From RGIG1902 sp034926865 (GTDB lineage: Bacteria; Bacillota; Clostridia; Oscillospirales; Butyricicoccaceae), in assembly GCA_034926865.1 (NCBI GenBank), contig JAYFQP010000007.1:129435-193434 (forward strand): a stretch of DNA of 64,000 bases, written 5' to 3'. The notes under the pieces are model-generated. The model was not told where the DNA came from, ran no database searches, and saw only the letters and a program-made list of their open reading frames with translations. The position numbers were made by a program, and so were the translations under genes. Shown here piece by piece: positions 27,362 to 36,097 of this stretch; position 1 is the first letter of the stretch, and every line of letters begins with the position of its first letter.

Positions 27362-27835
27362 TTATGCGCTATAAATCATAGTGTTGGAAGTTGCGGGAGT
27401 GGTGGGATAGGGGAGTGTTGTGACACAATAGGGAATGTCACTGCTAAACTGTTGCCGGCTGAAGCAATTTTTGCGGTCGGAAGAACATAGGAAAAAGGGG
27501 CCGGAAGCTTGCCCAAAAGGGCTGGAAAGGCGACCCAAAAGCCAGGGGCGCACCTGATTGGGGTAAACTTCCTCCTGATCCCAGGTGTTAAGCTCAACAT
27601 AGAGCCCGGCCTTCAGCTTTACCCCAAGAATGCCGCAAAGCAGATCTTTACCGTCAAGGCAAAGCTCGGCTGCAAGGGAAAAAGAGCCGGGCCCGTCAAA
27701 AACAGCCATGCTCTTCTCCTCTTTAGAATCGGGCTCCTGAAAGAGATCAAACATGGGCCTTTCGGGGTCAAATATGCCTGCGATAAGGGCAACAACCGCC
27801 ATAACAGACATCATCGTCAAAAGGATACGTTTCAT
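27362..27835 (-). CDS. Exported hypothetical protein, C-terminus uncertain
   Basis: From ATG 27835 (GGGGTG site) the protein has a signal-anchor (MKRILLTMMSVMAVVALIAGIF) and then an acidic region, F-D-L-F-Q-E-P-D-S-K-E-E-K. The first 85 residues look coding. The C-terminal 70 residues (Ser/Phe/Pro-rich) are less convincing; a second reading frame covers the same DNA from 27600 to 27376, so a frameshift or a shorter protein cannot be excluded. Not recognised as a family. The start codon lies 11 bases from a perfect inverted repeat. Confidence 0.45.
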   Translation of the reverse strand: MKRILLTMMSVMAVVALIAGIFDPERPMFDLFQEPDSKEEKSMAVFDGPGSFSLAAELCLDGKDLLCGILGVKLKAGLYVELNTWDQEEVYPNQVRPWLLGRLSSPFGQASGPFFLCSSDRKNCFSRQQFSSDIPYCVTTLPYPTTPATSNTMIYSA

Positions 27836-27845
27836 CAAAGCACCC

Positions 27846-27890
27846 CATAATATAATATCGGAAGGGCTTGCCTTCCGATATTATATTATG
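27846..27890. repeat. Perfect 20-bp inverted repeat (terminator-like)
   Basis: CATAATATAATATCGGAAGG at 27846-27865 pairs perfectly with 27871-27890 around GCTTG. It lies between the 101-residue gene (stop at 27915) and the ribosome site of the next minus-strand gene, so it can end the first transcript or control the second. Confidence 0.8.
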
Positions 27891-27914
27891 CCGGGATATC
27901 GGCGCAGGTTATGG

Positions 27915-28220
27915 TTATATTTTAAAGTAGCCGCACTCGCACAAAAGGGCGAAGCAGTGATTTACCTCATCATCTGTGAAAAGCACGGAATATTTGGGGT
28001 CAATGACAGCAGCTTCCATAGAAAGGTCAAGCCTTGAAGATGCGCTGAGTTTTTCAAATCCTTCTGAAACATCTCCTTTAGCTATAATAGCTCGGGCTGT
28101 TTCAACACCGCCCTTTTGCGAGAGCATCTGAACGAAGCGGGACGGATAATAACCAAGCTCCTTTTTTGATATTTCATAGCTTTCAATAAGCTCTTGTGTA
28201 AAAGACTGGCTGAGATCCAT
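27915..28220 (-). CDS. Small conserved hypothetical protein of the ESYEIAKKEIGYNPTRF-type domain
   Basis: A 101-residue protein, ATG 28220 with AAAGGAGCTG in front; earlier in-frame starts lack one. The sequence reads E-S-Y-E-I-S-K-K-E-L-G-Y-Y-P-S-R-F-V-Q-M-L then G-G-V-E-T-A, R-L-D-L-S-M-E-A and a last segment L-F-T-D-D-E. This succession is a small recurring bacterial domain often found next to, or fused to, DNA-modification and uncharacterised genes. Function not established. Helical, no export signal. Confidence 0.7.
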   Translation of the reverse strand: MDLSQSFTQELIESYEISKKELGYYPSRFVQMLSQKGGVETARAIIAKGDVSEGFEKLSASSRLDLSMEAAVIDPKYSVLFTDDEVNHCFALLCECGYFKI

Positions 28221-28449
28221 AATAACAGCTCCTTTTGTTTTCTTGTGCGCTTGTAAAACAGGCCGATACATAACGTAGCATATTTTATAAATCCATGACA
28301 GGCCAAGCGTTCTTTTAAATTATCATTTGCATTTATCTTTGGCTATATGCTGAATTATATCCTGCCGCACATGAAATATCAAACAAAAATTCGCAGGGAG
28401 GTTTATGGTACAGATATTTTTGTATGCTGATATCAGAGGAGTGATTTAA

Positions 28450-28893
28450 ATGGAAAATTGCCCAAAGCCTGTTCTTGATGAATCGTCCTGCCCTGCTATG
28501 GAAGCTACCTTCTGGGAAATGACCCCTGATGCTCTTGGGAATATAATTCTTTTTCAAAGGGAACGATTGCCGGCGGAGATTTTTGAGGGTATTCCTCTTG
28601 ACATGGAATATCAAAAGATCATTCTTGACTATTTTCATTTTCTTGGGGTAAGGGCAAGAAATGTTCTGCTTTTGAGACTTGCAGGTGAAAAGAAGATATA
28701 TGAGCCGCTTTTTTACGAGCTGTGTGACAAAGCAGGCAGGGAGGCACGTACTAGCGCATGGCACAGAGCCTCAGAACTTGACCGCTTGGCGGCAAAGGAG
28801 ATAGCGGAAGAATCTCTTGGGTTTGATGTGTCCGGGGAGAGGGAGAGCTTTTTTAAACAATTAGGAATGAGACTGCTGGGGCTTGCTTACTGA
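28450..28893 (+). CDS. Hypothetical protein, 147 residues
   Basis: Not recognised. Acidic, mostly helical, no membrane segment or signal. It has an AGAGGAGTG site before the ATG and lies 57 bases upstream of the alpha/beta hydrolase gene, so co-transcription is likely. The residues D-Y-F-H-F-L-G-V-R-A-R-N-V-L-L-L-R-L and the C-terminal F-F-K-Q-L-G-M-R-L-L look like amphipathic helices. Confidence 0.6.
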   Translation: MENCPKPVLDESSCPAMEATFWEMTPDALGNIILFQRERLPAEIFEGIPLDMEYQKIILDYFHFLGVRARNVLLLRLAGEKKIYEPLFYELCDKAGREARTSAWHRASELDRLAAKEIAEESLGFDVSGERESFFKQLGMRLLGLAY

Positions 28894-28949
28894 TACCCTT
28901 TGTGATAAGCTTTACCTGTGCTTTATAACGTGGTTTTAAAGGAGAGCTT

Positions 28950-29699
28950 ATGTGTAATTTGTTTCTCGATTCTCCGGGCGGGTATAAGATACCGTGCGAT
29001 TGCCGCATAAGCGGCGAGGAGAGCATGGTGTGCATAATCGCTCATGGCTTTGCAAGCAGCAAGGAGAGCGGGACGGCCCAGATGATGCTGGCCCACTTAA
29101 ATGCTATTGGTATAGGCGCTATCGCTTTTGATTTCCCCTGTCATGGGCAGAGCGAGGCACCTTTTGAAAGCTTGACGGTAGACGCATGCCTAAGGGATAT
29201 GGCATGTGTTGAAACCTATATAAGAAACCGGTTGCCGGGGGCTGAGATCGTCTATTTCGGTTCAAGTTTCGGCGGGTATTGTGTCATATGCCATCTGTGC
29301 TCGGGGAAGGGATGGGGCAATAAGGCGTTTTTACGCTGTGCAGCCGTAGATATGGATAAGACGTTTGGAGTAAAAACCGATGAGGTTCTCTATCAGCTTG
29401 AAAGTCAAGGTTATTATGAGTATGACCCTGGTTTTGGCGGCAAAATGCGCTTGAGCGGCGAGTTTTTTGACAGCCTTGCGCTGCGTTCTCCATTTGACAT
29501 GGAGCTGCCACAAAAGGCTGATATATATATGATACACGGCCTTGCAGACACTGTGGTATCCCCAAAGGCAGCAAGGGATTTTGCTTTTGCGAAGGGCTGC
29601 CATATAGCGCTTGTGCCATATGCCGGGCATGATATCGGCACGGGCGAGGGAATAAAGGCGCTGCTTCGCCTGACTAAATGGTTTTTTGTAAAGAAATAA
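28950..29699 (+). CDS. Alpha/beta hydrolase (serine hydrolase)
   Basis: A 249-residue alpha/beta hydrolase. The HG motif is I-A-H-G-F-A-S-S near residue 31, the nucleophile elbow is G-S-S-F-G-G near residue 100, the acid is in H-G-L-A-D-T-V-V near residue 196 and the catalytic His is in Y-A-G-H-D near residue 224. The fold and length match esterase/lipase-like hydrolases of the YqiA/serine aminopeptidase-S33 type. AAAGGAGAGC precedes the ATG. Substrate unknown. Confidence 0.88.
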   Translation: MCNLFLDSPGGYKIPCDCRISGEESMVCIIAHGFASSKESGTAQMMLAHLNAIGIGAIAFDFPCHGQSEAPFESLTVDACLRDMACVETYIRNRLPGAEIVYFGSSFGGYCVICHLCSGKGWGNKAFLRCAAVDMDKTFGVKTDEVLYQLESQGYYEYDPGFGGKMRLSGEFFDSLALRSPFDMELPQKADIYMIHGLADTVVSPKAARDFAFAKGCHIALVPYAGHDIGTGEGIKALLRLTKWFFVKK

Positions 29700-29823
29700 G
29701 CGGTTACTTATATAAAATAATATATAGCTATATAAATGATAGGACAAAATCAGCCATAATATATTTTATGCTTTTCGAAGTTTGCACGCAAAGGCCACAG
29801 TTGTATGGAGGCTGTAAGGAATA

Positions 29824-30585
29824 ATGAGGCTTGATTTTTATTACTGGTCACATATGTGTCCCCTGAACTGTGAGATGATCTCACTCCTTCAGGAATATGG
29901 GGGCAAATTTGATATAAGGCTTCATGATATATCTGGAGATTTCGAACTTGCCAAAAGCCTAAAGATGTATTATCCAACTATGACTGTGGAGGGCGGCAGA
30001 CGATACTATAGCCCTTTTGGCAAAAAGTTTCTTGATGCTCTGCTTGTCGGAGATAAGCCGGAAGAAAAGGCTTATGCGCCTGCGATTGGAAGAGCTGAGG
30101 CGGTTGGAAGGGTAGTACCGATAACGAGAGATAATTATTATCTTGCGGGAGGCTGCATTGGCAGGAGTTGCTCAGCAGGCTTTGGAAGCAAAGTTTCTTT
30201 TCTTGAAGGCATGGGGCTGAAGACCTTCGGTTTTATAAATATCATATCAGGAGCAATGGCGGGCGGGGCTGAATATGTACCTTCTATTGTTGTTCCATAT
30301 GACATACCAAGGGGAGAACGCACGGCTTTTATCACTTGCGTTTATCGAACTGACAGCCTGTGGGATTATAAGTCACCATCTTTGCGAGCGCTGGAGGATT
30401 ATCTTGCTCATGATTTTGACGAGGTTTATGTCATATCTGATGAAAAAGGGGTGTTTCCCAACGGCGATATGGAGTTCTTTGCGTCAAATAATTATAAGGA
30501 TAACTGTGTAGTCTTTGATGAGCCAGGGTATTGCAGGCTTCATCTTATGAGTAAGTCGCTCTGGAAGAGATCTTGTTTAAATTGA
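29824..30585 (+). CDS. Thioredoxin-fold-like protein, unknown function
   Basis: A 253-residue protein. The N-terminus F-Y-Y-W-S-H-M-C-P-L-N-C resembles a thioredoxin beta-strand followed by a C-x-x-x-C motif (C12, C16). The C-terminal part contains G-G-C-I-G-R-S-C and two beta-rich segments; it is similar in layout to the YoaP/acetyltransferase-associated thioredoxin-like domain. No catalytic assignment is possible. AAGGAATA precedes the ATG, and a terminator follows directly. Confidence 0.6.
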   Translation: MRLDFYYWSHMCPLNCEMISLLQEYGGKFDIRLHDISGDFELAKSLKMYYPTMTVEGGRRYYSPFGKKFLDALLVGDKPEEKAYAPAIGRAEAVGRVVPITRDNYYLAGGCIGRSCSAGFGSKVSFLEGMGLKTFGFINIISGAMAGGAEYVPSIVVPYDIPRGERTAFITCVYRTDSLWDYKSPSLRALEDYLAHDFDEVYVISDEKGVFPNGDMEFFASNNYKDNCVVFDEPGYCRLHLMSKSLWKRSCLN

Positions 30586-30634
30586 AAATGCGCTTTGATT
30601 TAGCTTAAAAGCCAAATCAAAGCGCATTTTATAT
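30585..30634. terminator. Bidirectional terminator, perfect 17-bp stem
   Basis: AAAATGCGCTTTGATTT at 30585-30601 pairs with 30614-30630; both ends are A/T-rich. It overlaps the stop codon of the thioredoxin-like gene and serves the converging transporter gene. Confidence 0.9.
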
Positions 30635-30669
30635 CCTGTTAAAAAACTTCAGCTGAAATGCTTGCACGC

Positions 30670-31602
30670 TCATTCACTTTGAGCATCTATCTGTTGCTTC
30701 TCATGTGCGGCCTTTATTTCTGAACGCTGATAAAGCAGCAGGCCAGCTATCATAAAGAGAGCCCCTACGAAAACGATGGGCCTTGGAACCTGGTTCAAAA
30801 GGAAGAAGGCCGAGATAGCAGTGAAGAACGGACCTATGAGGTTTATGACGGATACTGTTACCGACTTGAGGTATTTGAGGGACCAGATGTTGAGGGAATG
30901 TCCTATAAGGGTACAGATAAGGCTTACGCCAAGAAGAGGAAGAAGCGCCTCTTTTGGGATAGTAAAGTCAGCCCCCCGGACAAAGGCATAAATCCCCGAG
31001 AGAATCCCCGCCGTAAGGTAGGAAATGCCCATCATGGGTATAAGCTCCATAGTCTGCCGCACCATGCGCCCGAAAACGCTGTTGAGCGCGTTGCAGCAGC
31101 AGCAGATGACTATGACGATGAGGGCGGCAGGGCTTCCCAGAGCGGACACGTTTTCAATGCCGATTATTGTTACTCCGACAAGGCATACGGCTATTCCGCC
31201 CAGGGACCGCACGGAGGTTTTTTCTTGCATAAGAAAATAGGCGAACACAACGACGAATATCGGCGCCATATTTGAAAGGGTGGTCATCGTGAATGCGGGC
31301 GCACCCATGCGCAGACTCTCTGCCCAAAGAACGAAGCCGCCGACCTTTGTCATGCAGTATACTGCAAAGAGCTTCCAGACCCTGGGAGGGGTAAGGCTGA
31401 TATTGCTGCGGAATTCTTTTTTTGAAAAGGCCATTGGCAGCATTATTGCCGATACGATTATAAGCCTGTAAAATGTAATAACAGATGAATCCATTCCAGT
31501 TTTGAGGATCATTGAAAGGAACGTGGAGATAAACGAGTTTATACCTACCGCAAGCAGAGCTACGATGTATGCCTGTTTTTGGGAAACTGCCGTTTCTTTC
31601 AT
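30670..31602 (-). CDS. DMT-superfamily (EamA) transporter
   Basis: A 310-residue membrane protein of ten helices in two EamA repeats, a metabolite efflux fold. The ATG at 31602 is chosen because CAGGAGG precedes it; a longer in-frame form to 31680 has no ribosome site. The first repeat has N-S-F-I-S-T-F-L and the second N-L-I-G-P-F. Substrate unknown; amino-acid or metabolite export is usual. It precedes, by 93 bases, the WYL regulator on the same strand (which lies upstream), so it may be under its control. Confidence 0.9.
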   Translation of the reverse strand: MKETAVSQKQAYIVALLAVGINSFISTFLSMILKTGMDSSVITFYRLIIVSAIMLPMAFSKKEFRSNISLTPPRVWKLFAVYCMTKVGGFVLWAESLRMGAPAFTMTTLSNMAPIFVVVFAYFLMQEKTSVRSLGGIAVCLVGVTIIGIENVSALGSPAALIVIVICCCCNALNSVFGRMVRQTMELIPMMGISYLTAGILSGIYAFVRGADFTIPKEALLPLLGVSLICTLIGHSLNIWSLKYLKSVTVSVINLIGPFFTAISAFFLLNQVPRPIVFVGALFMIAGLLLYQRSEIKAAHEKQQIDAQSE

Positions 31603-31695
31603 AAAAGCTGCCTCCTGAAAAATTGATTTGCCGCTATAAAGCAACAGAACAATTATAGCTCCGCAGAAGGGAAAAAGCAACAGCGGGAATCCGGT

Positions 31696-32679
31696 TTATT
31701 TACTGGCACCGTACATATCAATGACTTGGCGCAGGCTTTCAGCCATCTGCTGGCGAACGTCCTCCGGCGAGAGAATTTCCGCCCCTTGCCCCAGGCCGAA
31801 TATCCAGGCCATGAACTGGGGGCTTACCGAAACGTCAACGTTGACTGTGAAATGCTCGGAACCATGGGGAGAGAATATGAGGTTCTTGCCAAAACGGTCT
31901 ATAACCACGCCGGCAAGCGAGTTGGAAAACTTTATACGGACATTTCTCCGCATCCCGGCATACATGCCGAAAAGGGTATTTGTATAAGTGGCGGGATCGG
32001 TTTTTGGCGGCTTTGATGTTTGCGGCGAAAGCTGGATATCGCTCATTTTGTCGATTCTGTAGTGCCTCATTTCGTCATTGTCATCAGGGCAGGCAACAAG
32101 ATAGTAATTTTCGTCGTCCCACACCATAAACTCGGGGCTGACGGTATAGAACTCGCCTGAGCGACGGTAATGCCGAGCCTTATCCGAGGAATATTCAAAA
32201 TACCTGAAGCACATTTTTACACCTTTGGATATGGCATCAGAAATCGCATCCACATTATAATAAACGCTTTCATTCATAGATTTTACCCTGTTCTGCACGA
32301 CGACCTGCCTGTGCAGCGACTGGCCTTCGTGGATGCTGGCAAGGCTTTCGATCTTTCGTATAAGCGTGAGAGTTTTGCTTTGTGTTATGAATTTTGATGA
32401 CTGGACTGCGTCGACCAAAAGCTTTATCTCGGGAAGTTCAAAGTCTCTTGACATAATATAATATCCGACAGCTTTTGATTTTACGGTTCCGATATCAAGC
32501 CCGTAATTTTGCAGGTTGATAATATCGTCGTAAATGCTCTTGCGCTCGGCAGAAATTCCATGCTGAGCCAAATGCGCAATCATATCGTTTACGGTGACCG
32601 GGTGATTTTCGTCAGTATATCTCAAAAGATAATCTTTAAGAAGTAGAAGCTTAAGTTTTTGACCCTGTGATTTTGCCAT
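31696..32679 (-). CDS. WYL-domain transcriptional regulator (YafY-type)
   Basis: A 327-residue regulator with an N-terminal HTH (residues 1-65, with K-S-I-Y-D-D-I-I-N-L) and a central WYL domain: K-M-C-F-R-Y-F-E-Y near residue 150, then F-M-V-W-D-D-E-N-Y-Y-L-V-A and R-H-Y-R-I-D-K-M. A WCX-like C-terminal segment completes it. Members bind small ligands or nucleic acid and control nearby stress or transport genes. Start AGGAAGGGATACAATG. It is the upstream gene of the DMT transporter. Confidence 0.9.
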   Translation of the reverse strand: MAKSQGQKLKLLLLKDYLLRYTDENHPVTVNDMIAHLAQHGISAERKSIYDDIINLQNYGLDIGTVKSKAVGYYIMSRDFELPEIKLLVDAVQSSKFITQSKTLTLIRKIESLASIHEGQSLHRQVVVQNRVKSMNESVYYNVDAISDAISKGVKMCFRYFEYSSDKARHYRRSGEFYTVSPEFMVWDDENYYLVACPDDNDEMRHYRIDKMSDIQLSPQTSKPPKTDPATYTNTLFGMYAGMRRNVRIKFSNSLAGVVIDRFGKNLIFSPHGSEHFTVNVDVSVSPQFMAWIFGLGQGAEILSPEDVRQQMAESLRQVIDMYGASK

Positions 32680-32937
32680 TGTATCCCTTCCTGTTCTATA
32701 TCAAAATAAGTAGAAGTGAAAACTTTAAAGTGTTTTTTCAGCCGCGTACAAGCTGAAAATGATTATTTTCTCAAAGGTTCTGAACGTTTAAAAGTCAATA
32801 ATATTGTAACAGAAAATATACCTATTTGGAATAAGAAGGTAGGTTTTTTTACATATAAATGGATTATTGGATATATTAGCTAACAATATAGTTTGTGTAT
32901 AGTCAAATCGTCTAAACCATAAAGGCGAATTAAAAGG
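32680..32937. other. AT-rich intergenic segment without a gene
   Basis: Part of the 302-base gap between two minus-strand genes. It holds the promoter region of the WYL gene (TTTCACTTCTACTTATT stretch near 32700) and no ORF or RNA signature that I can support. Confidence 0.5.
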
Positions 32938-32969
32938 AAAAAAGGCGGACCTTTTTAAAGGCCCGCCCC
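32938..32969 (-). terminator. Terminator of the T-box-controlled binding protein gene
   Basis: On the minus strand GGCGGGCCTTT pairs with AAAGGTCCGCC (one G:U/mismatch in the middle) followed by TTTTTTCC, 12 bases after the stop at 32982. Confidence 0.8.
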
Positions 32970-32981
32970 CGCAGATGCTTT

Positions 32982-34544
32982 TTAGTTTGCGAATCGTAGA
33001 TCCTGATATATCATCAGTCCTGAAGATGAGGCTTTGACGCCTGTCAGGTCTGAGGAATAAGCCCTTGTGACCGAAGAGGTATACAGCGGAAGAAGAAGTG
33101 AAAGCTCGTTTGTCCTGCGGCATATCTCAAGCAGGGTTTCATTTCGCTCATCCTCATCAAGCTGAGTCTGAGCGAGATCGATAAGTGAATCAAGCTCTGC
33201 ATCTTTGATCCTTGAGGCATTGGAAGCACCGATCGACGCCGAGGACCACAGGCCCTTCATGTATGTCAGCATATTTGTAGAGCTGTAACCGGCAACGGCG
33301 CACTCGTAATTGCCGTCAAGCATATTTGAGAGGAAAGCGGCAAAATCCAGGCTCTCTATTTCCATCGTTATGCCGACTTCACGGAGATAGGCCTGTATGA
33401 CCTCGGCTGAGCGCCTTGTTTCGTCAGAATAACACAGGCATTTTACAACAAGGCTTTGGGTATCCACCTCTGATATTCCAAGGTACTTTCTTGCGAGAGA
33501 GGGCGAATAATCGGTGGTGTTTTCAAGCGTGCTGCCGGGGTATACCTGCGGGTTAGGAGAAACGGAAACGGCACCCAGCCCGCCGGATGCGACATCAGAT
33601 ACGGCCTGCCTGTCTACCGCGGCGTTTATAGCCTTGCGGAAATAGATATTGTCAAAGGGCGCTTTCTCACTGTTCATAGCCATGAAGTTTATCCTTGTGC
33701 CCACAAGTGAGAGAACATTAATGCCATCCTCAGTCTGAAGCCTCTCAATATCGCTTGGTTCAACGTCGATTACAAGGTCTATTTCTCCCGTTTCAAGGCC
33801 GATGGTGCGTGAGGATCCCTCGGGGATGATTTTCCATGTGAGGGTTTTGATCTCCGGCATATGGCTTTGGTCAAAATAATCTTCGTTTTTAGTGAAGGTG
33901 ATGCTGTCGCCTGAGGATTTGCTGGAGAAGATATAGGGCCCTGTGCCTACAGGGTTTGCGTTGAAGTCGTTGCCGCTCTCAATAAGGCTTTTTGGGACGA
34001 TGCAGGCGCTGTTGGCGGAAAGGTCATAGAGAGCCTGGCTGTAGGGCCTCACTGTGGTTATCTCAAAGGAATATGTTCCTGTAGGCTCAAGCGAGGTCCA
34101 GAAGCTTGTATAACGAGTGCAGAAGGCGAAGGTTTTGGCGTATTCAAGCGAGGCGCACACATCCTCTGCGGTCATTTCTTCTCCGTTATGGAACTTGACG
34201 CCTTCTTTCAGCTTGAAGCTCCAGTTAAGGCCATCATCCGAGCAGCTGTAGCTTTCAACAAGCTCGGGGACAGGCTCAAGAGTGTCAAGGTCTATGGTGA
34301 AAAGCTTGTTGAAGGTCATCTGATTCATATAGCCGCAAACCACTGCCGAATGGTCATAGGGATTGAGAGTTGACGGCTCACTTGAGATGGCGATGACGAG
34401 AGAATCTTTGGCGGGGGCTTTTTCTTCCTGCGTTGGCCCATTCTGCTCACCCGCGGCTGGATCCTTTGCCGAAAAGGCACAGGAGCCGAGGGGAAGGCAG
34501 AGGCATGCAGCCAGCAACAGCGCCGGTAAACGCTTTGTTTTCAT
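32982..34544 (-). CDS. Orphan ABC solute-binding lipoprotein (peptide/nickel family 5)
   Basis: A 520-residue OppA/DppA-family binding protein. The signal peptide ends with the lipobox P-L-G-S-C (Cys22), followed by a charged linker and the mature fold (ISSEPSTLNPYDHS, LKEGVKFHNGE, NPVGTGPYIF, N-I-Y-F-R-K-A-I-N-A-A-V-D-R). No permease or ATPase lies next to it, so it must use another importer. The transcript begins about 380 bases upstream with a T-box leader, putting expression under control of an uncharged tRNA, most likely tRNA-Trp. This suggests it captures peptides or an amino-acid derivative that can relieve the starvation sensed by that tRNA. Confidence 0.9.
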   Translation of the reverse strand: MKTKRLPALLLAACLCLPLGSCAFSAKDPAAGEQNGPTQEEKAPAKDSLVIAISSEPSTLNPYDHSAVVCGYMNQMTFNKLFTIDLDTLEPVPELVESYSCSDDGLNWSFKLKEGVKFHNGEEMTAEDVCASLEYAKTFAFCTRYTSFWTSLEPTGTYSFEITTVRPYSQALYDLSANSACIVPKSLIESGNDFNANPVGTGPYIFSSKSSGDSITFTKNEDYFDQSHMPEIKTLTWKIIPEGSSRTIGLETGEIDLVIDVEPSDIERLQTEDGINVLSLVGTRINFMAMNSEKAPFDNIYFRKAINAAVDRQAVSDVASGGLGAVSVSPNPQVYPGSTLENTTDYSPSLARKYLGISEVDTQSLVVKCLCYSDETRRSAEVIQAYLREVGITMEIESLDFAAFLSNMLDGNYECAVAGYSSTNMLTYMKGLWSSASIGASNASRIKDAELDSLIDLAQTQLDEDERNETLLEICRRTNELSLLLPLYTSSVTRAYSSDLTGVKASSSGLMIYQDLRFAN

Positions 34545-34640
34545 GTTGTTTTCCTCCGTTATGTTGTATTAAACAAGCAATAACCGATATCCGCCGTCAG
34601 ACCTTAAGGCCGTCTGCGATACCTTTTTTACCGGAAAACA

Positions 34641-34923
34641 AAAAAAGCCTTTGCCCCCGGTAAAGGGACAAAAGCTTAAGCCTCTGCGGTACCACCCAAT
34701 TTGACGTAAAACGCCCACTTTTTCAGTATACAGTCATATACCCTCCCTTGATAACGGGTGGAGCTCCCGTCAGCCATTACTCGCGCAAAGCGCTTTCCTG
34801 CTGCCCTCATAGATCCATTCGCCCAAGCCGTTCATTGCCGTATCACACCTTACGCGGCTCTCTTTAATGACATACTCATGGGTTACTATTTCTATTCAGC
34901 GGTTGTTATTTATTGCATTGTTG
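34641..34923 (-). ncRNA. T-box leader RNA (riboswitch), upstream of the binding protein gene
   Basis: On the minus strand the T-box sequence AATTGGGTGGTACCGCA is at 34685-34701, just before a terminator (AGCTTTTGTCCC...GGGGGCAAAGGCTTTTTTT, 34641-34677), the usual antiterminator/terminator switch. Further 5' are the stem I signatures A-T-A-G-T-A near 34887 and AGAGAGCC near 34856. The 3' side of stem I reads GAATGGATC: the specifier position after GAA gives TGG (34815-34817), meaning tRNA-Trp; a shift by one would give ATG (Met). The leader is unmistakable; specifier identity is about 0.5. The leader is about 280 bases and starts a few bases after a consensus promoter. Confidence 0.9.
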
Positions 34924-34929
34924 TAAATT

Positions 34930-34958
34930 AATATATGCTACCAAAGACCTATTGTCAA
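34930..34958 (-). promoter_or_regulatory. Sigma-A promoter of the T-box transcript
   Basis: On the minus strand TTGACA (34953-34958) and TATATT (34930-34935) are 17 bases apart, just ahead of the T-box leader. Confidence 0.8.
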
Positions 34959-35054
34959 GACTTTTTTTGTTGGGCACTTCCCTTTATGAGGCTATAGATT
35001 TCCATAATATTATATGATAATATTAAAATAGTGACAATTTTGGAGGAGGCAGTT

Positions 35055-35918
35055 ATGAAAAGTATCGGTTTTATCGGCACGGGCGTAATGGGTGCGCCTA
35101 TGGCCGGACATCTTATGGACAGGGGGTACAAAGTATCGGTATACAACCGAACCAAGGAGAAGGCCCAGAGTCTTATTGACAAGGGGGCTGAGTGGTGCGG
35201 CACAGTGGCTGAATGCGCCCGTAACAAGGATATCGTTATCACTATAGTAGGCTATCCGAAGGATGTCGAAGAAGTGTATTTTGGAAATGACGGTATCATT
35301 GAAAACGCAAAAGAGGGTGCTGTGCTGATAGACATGACCACAACAAGCCCGCAGCTTTCAAAAAGGATATATCAGGAGGCGGCAAAGAGAGGGATCTCGA
35401 CTATCGACGCACCCGTTTCAGGCGGAGATACAGGCGCAAGGAACGCCACTCTGGCAATTATGGCCGGGGGAGACAGAGATGCCTTTGACAAATGCATACC
35501 GGTTTTTGAGGCCATGGGCAAGAGCGTTAATTATGTTGGCAAGGCCGGAAGCGGCCAACACGTAAAAATGGCGAACCAGATCGCCATAGCGGGAGCAGTA
35601 TCCGGCGTATGCGAGGCCATAGCATACTCAAGGGCCATGGGAGTTGACGTCGGCACGATGATAAAGACGATATCGGGCGGTGCCGCCGGAAGCTGGCAGC
35701 TTCTCAATGTGGGGCCGAAGATGGACAGCGGAGATTTTGCCCCCGGCTTCTTCATAAAGCATTTCATAAAGGATATGGGGATAGCTTGTGATGAGGCACA
35801 AAGCGCAGGGCTGGAGCTTGAGATGCTGGAGCTTGTAATGGGAATGTACCAGACCCTTGAGGAAAAGGGAGACGGCGAGCTTGGCACGCCTGCGCTTATC
35901 GAGTATTACGAAGAATAA
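35055..35918 (+). CDS. NAD(P)-dependent 3-hydroxyisobutyrate dehydrogenase / tartronate semialdehyde reductase family
   Basis: A 287-residue beta-hydroxyacid dehydrogenase. The Rossmann motif is G-F-I-G-T-G-V-M-G-A-P-M-A near residue 4, the substrate loop is D-A-P-V-S-G-G-D near residue 118, and the catalytic Lys lies in G-S-G-Q-H-V-K-M-A-N-Q (Lys about 170). It oxidises or reduces a short beta-hydroxy acid such as 3-hydroxyisobutyrate, glycerate or tartronate semialdehyde. ATG 35055 follows GGAGGAGG; the upstream in-frame ATG 35031 lacks a site. Single-gene unit. Confidence 0.92.
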   Translation: MKSIGFIGTGVMGAPMAGHLMDRGYKVSVYNRTKEKAQSLIDKGAEWCGTVAECARNKDIVITIVGYPKDVEEVYFGNDGIIENAKEGAVLIDMTTTSPQLSKRIYQEAAKRGISTIDAPVSGGDTGARNATLAIMAGGDRDAFDKCIPVFEAMGKSVNYVGKAGSGQHVKMANQIAIAGAVSGVCEAIAYSRAMGVDVGTMIKTISGGAAGSWQLLNVGPKMDSGDFAPGFFIKHFIKDMGIACDEAQSAGLELEMLELVMGMYQTLEEKGDGELGTPALIEYYEE

Positions 35919-35937
35919 ACGAACTGATGTATTTTTA

Positions 35938-35977
35938 AATGGACAGCGCGGTCTTGGCAGACTGCGCTGTCCATTTT
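35938..35977. terminator. Terminator after the dehydrogenase gene
   Basis: AAATGGACAGCGC pairs with GCGCTGTCCATTT with an interrupted inner stem (GTC/GAC), then TTATTT. Confidence 0.88.
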
Positions 35978-36097
35978 ATTTGCATTGTGCACTCCGTATG
36001 ATGTTCTGACATGCCGGGAGATTGTGCCAAGAAGAGAAAAGCTGCGTATATATGCCGTTTTGGGAGCAAACGTATGCCTTGATTAGCTCACGAGTTG

